From an uncultured Selenomonas sp. (GTDB lineage Bacteria > Bacillota > Negativicutes > Selenomonadales > Selenomonadaceae), in NCBI GenBank assembly GCA_900552565.1, contig USAK01000030.1, positions 1-21,584 of the forward strand: a DNA stretch of 21,584 nucleotides. The letters run 5' to 3'. Position numbers and translations under genes: made by a program. The notes below the pieces were generated by a model. The model was not told the DNA's origin and did no database searches. It saw only the letters and a program-made list of their open reading frames with translations. Below are positions 1 through 6,724 of this stretch, piece after piece (position 1 is the first letter of the stretch; every line of letters starts with the position of its first letter).

Positions 1-1201
1 GCGAATGGCTGCCGCGCGTGTAGAATTTCTTGGCATCGACCGTCCACGTGAGATTCGGGTCGATGACCGTGACATCGGCATTGGCGCCGACGTTCAGCGT
101 GCCGGCATCGAGCTGGAAGGCCTGCGCAGGACCCCAAGTCATCTTTTCGATAATCGTCGGGATGTCGACCTTGCCCGTCTGGCAGAGGTCCGTGAAGAGA
201 ACGCCAATCGACGTCTCCAGGCCCGGGAAGCCGCTCGGTGCGTACATGTACTCGCGGTCTTTTTCTTCCTGTGCATGCGGCGAATGGTCCGTGACGATGG
301 CATCAATCGTGCCGTCCTTGAGGCCTTCGACCATGGCGTCAACGTCTTTTTGCGTGCGCAGCGGCGGATTCGTCTTCGTGGAACTGTCGTAGAGATTGAC
401 ACATTCATCCGTCATCGTCAGATGATGCGGCGTGACCTCCGTCGTGACGCGGATGCCGTGGGCTTTTGCCTCACGCACGAGCTGCACGGAACGGCCCGAG
501 CTGATGTGGGCGACGTGCACGCGCGCGCCGGCGTACTCTGCGAGCAGAATGTCGCGGGCCACGGCGATATCCTCGGCGACCGTCGGACGGCCCTTCATGC
601 CAAGCATCGCGCTTCTATGACCTTCGTTCATGACACCTTCTTCAACGAGCGAAGGTTCTTCTTCGTGGTTGATGATGACTTTATCGAACGTATGGAGATA
701 ATCGTAAGCATTGAGGAGGACCTTGGCCGTCGGGTCAAAGTGGCCGTCATCGGAGAAGGCCACGGCACCGGCTTCGACCATGTCGCCGAGCTCGGCAAGC
801 TCCTGCCCTTTCTGGCCCTTCGTCACCGCACCGATAATGCGGATATGGACTTTGGCGACATCCTCAGCGCGCTTTTCGAGGCTGCGCACCATGGCTGCCG
901 TATCGACGACCGGTTTCGTGTTCGGCATCGTGGCGACCGTCGTGTAGCCGCCGGCAGCTGCTGCCTTGGAGCCCGACTCGAAGTCTTCCTTGGCTTCCTG
1001 ACCCGGCTCACGGAAATGCACGTGCATGTCGATGAGGCCCGGCGTGACAATCTTGCCCGTGGCATCGTAGACTTCGGCGCCTTCGGCTGCGAGGTCTTTG
1101 CCGACGGCTTTAATCTTGCCGTCTTCGATGAGGACATCCGCAATATCATCAAAATGCTCTGCCGGATTGATGACCCGGCCATTTTTCAGGATCATTTTCA
1201 T
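1..1201 (-). CDS. pyrC: Dihydroorotase, class I (partial, C-terminus beyond window edge)
   Basis: Catalyses reversible cyclisation of N-carbamoyl-aspartate to dihydroorotate, step three of de novo pyrimidine synthesis, in the cytoplasm. I translated about 400 codons of the reverse strand; the gene runs off the left edge, and class I enzymes are usually about 425-430 residues, so roughly 25-30 are missing. The metal site is complete: H60 and H62 in DMHVHFREPG, D151 in FSDDG, H179 in INHEEE, H232 in HVAHISSG and D305 in VTDHSPHA. TKTNPPLR and APSGFPGLET are also typical of the class I family. The ATG at 1201-1199 overlaps the pyrB stop codon as ATGA, so the two genes are translationally coupled in one operon. 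Class I dihydroorotases are Zn-dependent amidohydrolases and in some bacteria associate with aspartate carbamoyltransferase. Confidence 0.96.
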   Translation of the reverse strand, partial: MKMILKNGRVINPAEHFDDIADVLIEDGKIKAVGKDLAAEGAEVYDATGKIVTPGLIDMHVHFREPGQEAKEDFESGSKAAAAGGYTTVATMPNTKPVVDTAAMVRSLEKRAEDVAKVHIRIIGAVTKGQKGQELAELGDMVEAGAVAFSDDGHFDPTAKVLLNAYDYLHTFDKVIINHEEEPSLVEEGVMNEGHRSAMLGMKGRPTVAEDIAVARDILLAEYAGARVHVAHISSGRSVQLVREAKAHGIRVTTEVTPHHLTMTDECVNLYDSSTKTNPPLRTQKDVDAMVEGLKDGTIDAIVTDHSPHAQEEKDREYMYAPSGFPGLETSIGVLFTDLCQTGKVDIPTIIEKMTWGPAQAFQLDAGTLNVGANADVTVIDPNLTWTVDAKKFYTRGSHS

Positions 1202-2145
1202 TCTTGTTTTCCTCCCGTCAGAACCAAGGTAAAGAGTGCCATGCGGACGGCTACGCCGTTCTGTACTTCTTCCTGAATGGCGGAATTGTCACCGTAGGCG
1301 ACGAACGGCGAAATTTCCCAGCCTTTATTCATCGGACCCGGATGCAGGACGAGCACGTCGTCTTTCGCGAGCGCGAGGCGTTCGTTGTTGAGGCCGAAGA
1401 TGCGGGCGTATTCACGCGTTGTCGGGAACAGGCCGCCCTTCATGCGCTCGAGCTGGATGCGCAGGACTTCGATGACATCGGCGTCCTTGATGGCATCTTC
1501 GATGCGTTCGTGTACGACGATGCCCGGCTCCTCATAGAGGAAGCGCGGCAGCAGCGTCTTCGGGCCGGCGATATGTACTTCCATGCCCATCTTGCGCATG
1601 CCGTAGATATCCGAACGAGCCACGCGGCTGTGGAGCACATCGCCGAGGATGGCGACCTTGAGGCCTTCGAGATGGCCTTTGTGCTGCTCAATCGTGAAGA
1701 GGTTCAGAAGGCCCTGCGACGGATGCGCATGTGCGCCATCGCCGGCGTTGATGATGACCGGGCTCACGACGCGCGAAGCGTATTCTGCGGCACCCTCTGC
1801 CTTGTGGCGCATGACGATGGCATCGACGCCCATGGCTTCAATCGTGTAGAGCGTATCGCGCAGGCTCTCGCCCTTGACGATGCTCGACGAACCTGACGTG
1901 ATGTTGACGACATCGGCGCCGAGGTACTTGCCGGCGAGCTCGAAGGACGTACGCGTACGCGTGCTCGGCTCGTAGAACAGCGTTACAATGGACTTGCCGC
2001 GCAGTGTCGGGACTTTCTTGATGTCACGATGAATGATGTTCTTCATTTCCTTGGCTGTCTCAAGTACGAGACGGATTTCCTCTGCCGAAAAATCAGCGAG
2101 TCCGAGGACGTTCTTGCCCCGTAAGGATACATTTGTTTTCCCCAA
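1198..2145 (-). CDS. pyrB: Aspartate carbamoyltransferase catalytic chain
   Basis: Condenses carbamoyl phosphate with L-aspartate to carbamoyl-aspartate, the committed step of pyrimidine synthesis. Numbering from the GTG at 2154, the carbamoyl-phosphate loop FYEPSTRTRTSFE is at 60-72, SSSIVKGESL with the catalytic-loop Lys near 94, R116-H117, HPSQGLLNLF near 144 and HPGPMNKG near the C-terminus. Length is normal for the catalytic chain; no pyrI regulatory chain is seen, and pyrC follows directly with an ATGA overlap. Start choice: the longest frame begins at a GTG (2154) whose G lies inside the AAGGAG Shine-Dalgarno, so it cannot be correctly spaced. A TTG at 2145-2143, 8 nt after AAGGAG, gives a normal N-terminus just ahead of SLRGKNVLGLADFS and is preferred here; 2154 remains possible. 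Expression is probably controlled by the leader at 2155-2347. Confidence 0.95.
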   Translation of the reverse strand: MGKTNVSLRGKNVLGLADFSAEEIRLVLETAKEMKNIIHRDIKKVPTLRGKSIVTLFYEPSTRTRTSFELAGKYLGADVVNITSGSSSIVKGESLRDTLYTIEAMGVDAIVMRHKAEGAAEYASRVVSPVIINAGDGAHAHPSQGLLNLFTIEQHKGHLEGLKVAILGDVLHSRVARSDIYGMRKMGMEVHIAGPKTLLPRFLYEEPGIVVHERIEDAIKDADVIEVLRIQLERMKGGLFPTTREYARIFGLNNERLALAKDDVLVLHPGPMNKGWEISPFVAYGDNSAIQEEVQNGVAVRMALFTLVLTGGKQE

Positions 2146-2204
2146 GTCAATCACTCCTTAATACTTTGAAAAATCCGGTTAACATGGTCCATTGTCTTTT
2201 CAGC

Positions 2205-2316
2205 CGAAAATTAGAAAAGGAGCTCCCCTATGCGTATGCATAAGAAAGCTCCTGGCTTTACGTAAGCTTATGACGTTACTTTATCTGGCTCCCTTTATGC
2301 GTATCGCAGTACGCAT
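2205..2316 (-). promoter_or_regulatory. Candidate transcription attenuator in the pyr leader
   Basis: In the leader RNA (read on the minus strand), a hairpin ATGCGTA/TACGCAT with a 6-nt loop (2316-2297) is followed by the segment AAAGGGAGC (2296-2288), and further down by a strong terminator hairpin (2253-2218). AAAGGGAGC can form 9 pairs (one G-U) with GCTCCTTTT (2223-2215), which is the terminator's 3' arm plus its U-run. The first hairpin and the terminator also share the ATGCGTA/TACGCAT element, so the structures are mutually exclusive in several ways. This layout fits an attenuator controlling pyrimidine genes. I do not see the conserved PyrR-binding loop of Bacillus pyr leaders, so the ligand or sensor is unknown. 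Structures were folded by eye. Confidence 0.55.
2211..2253 (-). terminator. Intrinsic terminator inside the pyrB leader
   Basis: On the minus strand AGGAGCT (2253-2247) pairs perfectly with AGCTCCT (2224-2218). An inner TTCT/GGGG (G-U rich) segment and TATGC/GCATA around an ATAC loop extend it to about 16 bp. It is followed by TTTTCTAA. It lies roughly 65 nt before the pyrB start and after the predicted transcription start, so it is an attenuating terminator rather than the end of an upstream gene. The convergence of hairpin, U-run and promoter position supports this. Confidence 0.65.
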
Positions 2317-2353
2317 CTTAAAAAGGCAATGATTCTCTTGTTTGACTGTAGTC

Positions 2354-2382
2354 ATTATATCGTATCTTCGTCATAAACGCAA
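2354..2382 (-). promoter_or_regulatory. Sigma-A type promoter of the pyrBC operon
   Basis: On the minus strand a perfect -10 box TATAAT (2359-2354) lies 17 bp downstream of a partial -35 box TTGCGT (2382-2377). Transcription would start near 2347, giving an untranslated leader of about 200 nt before pyrB. The ATG overlapping the -10 box (2355-2353) lies upstream of the predicted start and is therefore not a leader-peptide start. Confidence 0.6.
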
Positions 2383-2468
2383 GGCACACGCCGCGATTTT
2401 TATTCTGTCATAAATTTTTTTCATGAGCAATTATAATAGGAAAGAAACTTACCATTATACTATGTGTA

Positions 2469-3746
2469 TCATGGATTGTTCTTTTTTCTTCCCTCTGCCA
2501 ACAGTTCCTTTTTCTGTCCTTCCAGCAAGGATTCAGACACCGATTTCTTTTGAGCAGCTTCTGGCAGGGAAGCATTCTGATCATCGGGGAGCAGGGATGC
2601 TGCTCTCTTTTTAAGATACTCTTCTGCAACAGTCTGTGTAATCCTGCCAGTCTGTTCAATAATTTTGTCTTTGGTCGCTAGAAAACTTTTCGTCACCAAT
2701 TCCTGACGTTCCTGTATTTTCTGCAGCTGCGTCATGATAAACTGATTTTGGCGTTCACGGTCATCCTTAATCTGTGAGGCAAAAATTTCATACTCCAGTG
2801 AATCTTTATCATACTGCTGAAGTAAATGCAAGAGCTGTGGCAGCTTTTTCGTCGTGTATTCCTCCCCATTTGCCTGAATCCGAGCGCCTACTTCTTCATA
2901 AAAGGCTTCAATTTCACGAATCATCGGCAGAGAGCCTTCTTCGATGATGACGATACGGTTCTTAGCAACTTCCAGCATTTTCTCCTGCAATACAACAAGC
3001 TGTTCGGCAAAGGCCTTCATATTCTTCGCACGTGCCTCATCGATGGCAATCTGCGTCAGGCCCTGTGCTTTCAGGAGTTCCAATTGGGCATCACGCATCA
3101 GTTCAATACGTTCCTGCTCTTTATCAGCCATCTCTAATTTCAGATTCCGTTCAATCTCTGCTACGCGGACTTTGTCAGGTTCATAATTGTAATTGCTGGT
3201 GGAACGGCTGCCGCCCGAGGAAGAAGAACTGCTGCTAAAGATCCCCTTGACTCTGTCCCAAATACTGCCGAATATCCCCATATTATTTCCTCCCAAAACG
3301 TCTTCCACCTGCCGGCTGCGAAACCTGCCCAATGTGCAGACATTCGCAAAATGTTCACAGTTATTGAAGATTAGATGGTAGCCGGCATCTCCCAAACAGG
3401 CACGTGCATAATTGACGATTCCCTCTACCGGATAAAGGTCAGCAAGCTCATCTTCATTATATTCCTTGACCTCTACAGTGCCGCCATCCAAAAATTTTCC
3501 CAAATCCGTACGAATAACATGTGCCTTCGACCAGTCCAGAACGCTGTCATCATCATCACCGGTAAAATGAATGACTTCATTATCCGTTATGTAAATGCCA
3601 TGATGATAATAAAGTCCATTGAGACGTGAGACCCGGATATGGTCACCGCGCTGTGGCTTTCTGCTTATCCATACTTCCGGTGCTTCAATCGTCAGGAACT
3701 GTTCCGGCAATAGCTGCGAACCATCTACCATAGGAATACTCATCAT
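2469..3746 (-). CDS. LRAT-domain (papain-like) coiled-coil protein
   Basis: A 425-residue protein with two parts. Residues about 31-150 look like an LRAT/NlpC-P60-related fold: a GDHIRV strand, then YYHHGIYI with H49, VIHF with H60, and NNCEHFANVC with C130, matching the His-His-Cys catalytic set of the lecithin retinol acyltransferase family. This family includes acyltransferases, phospholipases and thiol hydrolases. A Ser-rich linker (about 170-185) leads to a long charged helical region (about 190-405) that should form coiled coils. No signal peptide or membrane segment is evident, so it is probably cytosolic. It begins with tandem ATG codons overlapping the stop of the upstream gene (ATGA), so the two proteins are co-expressed and may interact. 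The substrate is unknown; a lipid or protein acyl/peptide target is inference. No clear terminator follows. Confidence 0.8.
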   Translation of the reverse strand: MMSIPMVDGSQLLPEQFLTIEAPEVWISRKPQRGDHIRVSRLNGLYYHHGIYITDNEVIHFTGDDDDSVLDWSKAHVIRTDLGKFLDGGTVEVKEYNEDELADLYPVEGIVNYARACLGDAGYHLIFNNCEHFANVCTLGRFRSRQVEDVLGGNNMGIFGSIWDRVKGIFSSSSSSSGGSRSTSNYNYEPDKVRVAEIERNLKLEMADKEQERIELMRDAQLELLKAQGLTQIAIDEARAKNMKAFAEQLVVLQEKMLEVAKNRIVIIEEGSLPMIREIEAFYEEVGARIQANGEEYTTKKLPQLLHLLQQYDKDSLEYEIFASQIKDDRERQNQFIMTQLQKIQERQELVTKSFLATKDKIIEQTGRITQTVAEEYLKKRAASLLPDDQNASLPEAAQKKSVSESLLEGQKKELLAEGRKKNNP

Positions 3747-5905
3747 GAATTACTTCTCTTGCTTCTAGTCTTCACTTTATTTTGCAAATCCGTTCGCATG
3801 CGAAACATCAAAGCATTGAAATCTTTGTCGCGCTGCTGCAGGGCTTGGCTATATGCCTGGCCATCTGCCATATACGCTGTAAGATTCTGCCGTTTTAATG
3901 ATGTCAGCCGTTCCAGAGTTTCCTGAGAAACATCTCCCAGCTCTTCTTCCTGCAAGAATTCTCGGATATTGTCCATCCGTATGATAAAAAATGGTTCGGC
4001 CCATTTCAGCAGGAACATGCGCTCTTCCGCTTTTTGACGAGAGAATATCATCTTCATCATCTGCTGTTGGAATTTCTCACTGATTTGATACAAGGCAATT
4101 TCTACCGCAATCTTATCCTGTAAGTCACCGCCTGCTTGAAAGGCGTATTGCTGATAGATGCCCTTGCGTTCATTTAAATAGAAATTATTGACATTACTTT
4201 CGTATTCTCCCAAAATATACAAAATCTGTTCAGCCACCGTATGGTTATTGGGAAGATTTTCCAGCAAATGCCCCTGCAGCGCAAACTCTGCCAGCGGCAG
4301 AAAACGCTGACTGCTGGCAAAATAATTTTTCTGCCACTTCGCATACCATTGTTCATAAACATCTGCTTCAATACCATCCTGCTGGCAAAGAAGAACAAAC
4401 TCATCACGCATACTGGTCTTGAAGACTTTATAGTTGTTCATTCTCGCGTTGTATATATCGATAAGGTTTGTCACAAAGTCACGATGCTGCGCAAAGAACG
4501 CAACCTTCTGCTGAACTGCTTTCATAATGCGTGCCATATTCTCGACCAAGAACGTAAAGCTTGCACGCGGCTCCTGCTCCATTTTTACTAATTCATACAT
4601 AGCATCCGAACCGAGAGAAATTTCATTCAGACGCTGTTCCAAAGTCTGCGCCTGCTGACGAATGGCCAAAATCTGGGACTTGGCCGTGTCCATTCCCAAT
4701 TCCAGACGGGAAGCCAATACGCGCTGCTGGTCAGCCAGCAATTGATTTTCCCGGTCCGTCAAATGTGGATTATCCGTATAGCGGCTGCTGAGCTGCAAAC
4801 CAATCTTGGCAAAGGCCTCCATAGTCTCATGCTGACCATCCTCGTATTTCTGCAGGATATCAAGCATTTTTTCCGTGATAGAATATACAGCTTGATAATA
4901 CTGGATAACTGAGTTATTGATAGACGGAATGTCGTACCCTGAGAGCAACGGACGATAGTCGAAATTTGCTGTCAGCCCCATGGATTGAGCACGCAGCTGG
5001 CTGAGTTCTAATTGCTGCAGCTGCTGTAAAAGCTGAGGTCTCTCGATATAGATTTGCTGGTAAATGCGATTGGCTTCTTCATTCATGCTCCAATCGTTAT
5101 TCCGAAAAATCGGTACAAGCCCATTCTGGACAAATAAATTGAGTGTCATCCGGGCACGTTCATCCTCGGTATAAATCTGGTTGCCCTGAGATACGTTGGC
5201 CACATATTCATCATTGGTAAGCTGAGAATTGCAAACGATTAGAGTGCCTCCTGCATGTTCCTTTGGATAATCACGATCCGTCCATACACTGGTAATTTTC
5301 CCATATTTGTTGATAATGGTTTGACCGCATCTTGCAATTTCTCGGTGGTCTCCCGTCCAATAAGGCAATCCATCTTCACGCGCTACATACTCAAATTCCG
5401 GTATCGTAACAATATGCCAGTTTGTATAGCCGTCCAGATTTAGATTTTTGACAACAGTCATTGCTTCATCTAATGAATACGGCACACGCTGACTGTCTGT
5501 TTCTGACTTGAAATACGGAAAATATGTTGGATTCTGCCATAGCAGGCCGGTGTTTTTATCCATCAGGATTCGCGGCTTATTCTTGAAATAGTACCAGCGC
5601 TGCGATTTAATGGCTTCCAGGATTTTGCGAGTGCCCGAGCCCAGAGCCGCGATTTTTTGTTCTATTGCATGCAGCGTTTCATCAATCGCTTTTATCTGCG
5701 CTTTCATGTTATTTTTCTGCACAAGAAGCTGCTGCCGCTGACTACTCAAGCGGTTCATCTCTGCAGCATTGGCAGGATTTTCTATGCCATCTGCCTCAAA
5801 CGTAATTTCATTCAGCCTCGCGGTTATATTGTTATACGAATAAGCGTTCAATCGGGTTATCATCTTTGCGGCGCTTCCATTTTCCCCCATATCAAATTCA
5901 GTCAT
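3743..5905 (-). CDS. Large coiled-coil protein with Lcl/DUF1566-like domain
   Basis: A 720-residue protein. The longest frame starts at a GTG at 5935, but the ATG at 5905 has AAGGAG 8 nt upstream, so the start is set there. Residues about 20-105 are a predicted helical hairpin rich in Gln, Lys and Glu. Residues about 110-225 resemble the Lcl C-terminal/DUF1566 (C-type-lectin/FGE-like) fold: PRILMDKNTGLLWQ, a YSLDEAM segment, then DGYTNWHIVTIPEFEYV and a later SVWTDRDY. The remaining 490 residues are mostly long helices with no recognised catalytic motif. No signal peptide is visible, although many DUF1566 proteins are exported. It lies just downstream of the hicAB terminator and is coupled to the LRAT gene by an ATGA overlap. 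It may present or regulate the LRAT enzyme; function is unknown. Confidence 0.75.
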   Translation of the reverse strand: MTEFDMGENGSAAKMITRLNAYSYNNITARLNEITFEADGIENPANAAEMNRLSSQRQQLLVQKNNMKAQIKAIDETLHAIEQKIAALGSGTRKILEAIKSQRWYYFKNKPRILMDKNTGLLWQNPTYFPYFKSETDSQRVPYSLDEAMTVVKNLNLDGYTNWHIVTIPEFEYVAREDGLPYWTGDHREIARCGQTIINKYGKITSVWTDRDYPKEHAGGTLIVCNSQLTNDEYVANVSQGNQIYTEDERARMTLNLFVQNGLVPIFRNNDWSMNEEANRIYQQIYIERPQLLQQLQQLELSQLRAQSMGLTANFDYRPLLSGYDIPSINNSVIQYYQAVYSITEKMLDILQKYEDGQHETMEAFAKIGLQLSSRYTDNPHLTDRENQLLADQQRVLASRLELGMDTAKSQILAIRQQAQTLEQRLNEISLGSDAMYELVKMEQEPRASFTFLVENMARIMKAVQQKVAFFAQHRDFVTNLIDIYNARMNNYKVFKTSMRDEFVLLCQQDGIEADVYEQWYAKWQKNYFASSQRFLPLAEFALQGHLLENLPNNHTVAEQILYILGEYESNVNNFYLNERKGIYQQYAFQAGGDLQDKIAVEIALYQISEKFQQQMMKMIFSRQKAEERMFLLKWAEPFFIIRMDNIREFLQEEELGDVSQETLERLTSLKRQNLTAYMADGQAYSQALQQRDKDFNALMFRMRTDLQNKVKTRSKRSNS

Positions 5906-5944
5906 AGCAAGTACTCCTTTATAGCTGCAGAACACATTACGTTG

Positions 5945-5970
5945 TAAAGAAAAGCCGCCCGAGGGCGGCT
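5945..5970 (-). terminator. Intrinsic terminator after hicAB
   Basis: On the minus strand AGCCGCC-CTCG-GGCGGCT forms a perfect 7-bp GC-rich stem (5970-5953) followed by TTTCTTTA. It starts only 6 nt past the hicB stop codon and separates hicAB from the DUF1566/LRAT cassette. Confidence 0.85.
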
Positions 5971-5975
5971 ATATT

Positions 5976-6407
5976 TCATTGCTGCGCAATATTGAGTTCT
6001 TGTTTCAAGGCCTTCTGCAGCGTTTGCGAAAAGTTGATGCCGTAGTTCTCTGCCTGAGCATTGAGCCATGCAGGAATACTAAGCGTTTTCTTGACAAAAC
6101 GCTTGGCCATTTTCTCACGGATGGCCGGCATAAACGCATCGACGAGGAAAAAAGTCTCGTTCTCTTTGAGTTTATGCGCAGCAGCGAGCTCACGGATAGT
6201 CGAGGGAGCTGGCGGTATTTCTTCATCATCCTCCATCCCCCACAAATGCAGAGCTAAAACATCACGTGCTTCTTCAACAGCTTCGGCTTCCGTTTTGCCA
6301 TACGTTACACAGCCCGGCAGATCAGGAAACGTCACATGTACGCCGTCTTTCTCATAATCGAGCAGCGCGATATAACGATAAAAATCTGGCTTTTTCGTTT
6401 TTTCCAT
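5976..6407 (-). CDS. hicB: HicB-family antitoxin
   Basis: A 143-residue antitoxin that neutralises the neighbouring HicA mRNA interferase and represses the operon. The N-terminal half has the HicB partial RNase-H-like fold: YIALLDYEKDGVHVTFPDLP, GCVTYGKTEAEAVEEA, then a helix ending in ALHLWGMEDD and a PPAPST strand. The C-terminal segment, about 105-140 (VKKTLSIPAWLNAQAE, then NYGINFSQTLQKAL), looks like a ribbon-helix-helix DNA-binding module. The ATG at 6407 has AGAGG 8 nt upstream. It lies 48 nt downstream of hicA, the usual toxin-first order of hicAB operons, and is followed directly by a terminator. Confidence 0.92.
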   Translation of the reverse strand: MEKTKKPDFYRYIALLDYEKDGVHVTFPDLPGCVTYGKTEAEAVEEARDVLALHLWGMEDDEEIPPAPSTIRELAAAHKLKENETFFLVDAFMPAIREKMAKRFVKKTLSIPAWLNAQAENYGINFSQTLQKALKQELNIAQQ

Positions 6408-6455
6408 ATGCAGCGCCTCTTTTCTCCGCAGATATACTTGACAAAAGAAGCTGGA

Positions 6456-6653
6456 TTATTCAAAGTGAAGCCCAGCTTGTCTCTCGATACTCTTCAAATC
6501 ATTCAGACTTAAATCCTTGACTGGATGACGAACGGTAACGCGTCCCTTCTTCGTCGGATGTTTAAATTGATGATGGTCGCCGACACAGGCAACTTCATAC
6601 CAGCCATCCTGTTTCAATATCTTGAGTATCTCTCTAGAAGAATAGCCTTTCAT
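6456..6653 (-). CDS. hicA: HicA-family toxin (mRNA interferase)
   Basis: A 65-residue double-stranded-RNA-binding-fold toxin that cleaves mRNA when free of HicB. It shows SSREILKILKQDGWYEV, the catalytic-His signature GDHHQFKHP (residues 25-33), and the C-terminal KKGRVTVRHPVKDLSLNDL with a closing helix. Length is typical of HicA. The ATG at 6653 is preceded by AAGGGAGA at good spacing. It is intact with the conserved histidine present, so an active toxin is likely. It is the first gene of the unit and has its own promoter. Confidence 0.92.
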   Translation of the reverse strand: MKGYSSREILKILKQDGWYEVACVGDHHQFKHPTKKGRVTVRHPVKDLSLNDLKSIERQAGLHFE

Positions 6654-6674
6654 GCCTGTTCTCCCTTCATATAT

Positions 6675-6703
6675 ATTTTAATACGTACTTTATTACGTGT
6701 CAA
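6675..6703 (-). promoter_or_regulatory. hicAB promoter with operator-like inverted repeat
   Basis: On the minus strand a consensus -35 TTGACA (6703-6698) is separated by exactly 17 bp from -10 TAAAAT (6680-6675), about 22 bp upstream of the hicA start codon. A perfect 5-bp inverted repeat ACGTA-N6-TACGT (6683-6698) fills the spacer. It is a plausible site for autorepression by HicB's ribbon-helix-helix domain. Confidence 0.75.
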
Positions 6704-6724
6704 GATATACATATTAATTAGAAA

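Noticed and set aside
5..1896. Long plus-strand open frames (423 and 230 codons) opposite pyrBC
   Set aside because: They are antisense to well-supported pyrC and pyrB, have Arg/Asp/Val-rich low-information translations and no family motifs; they arise from GC-rich codon usage.
2353..2355. Leader peptide starting at the ATG overlapping the pyr -10 box (24 codons)
   Set aside because: The ATG lies upstream of the predicted transcription start and has no ribosome site; the peptide is not rich in any regulatory codon.
5905..5950. Promoter TTTACA/TATAAA just upstream of the DUF1566 gene
   Set aside because: Spacing is 19 bp and the -10 box overlaps the ribosome site, so the transcript would lack a usable Shine-Dalgarno. 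How this cassette is transcribed remains unclear.
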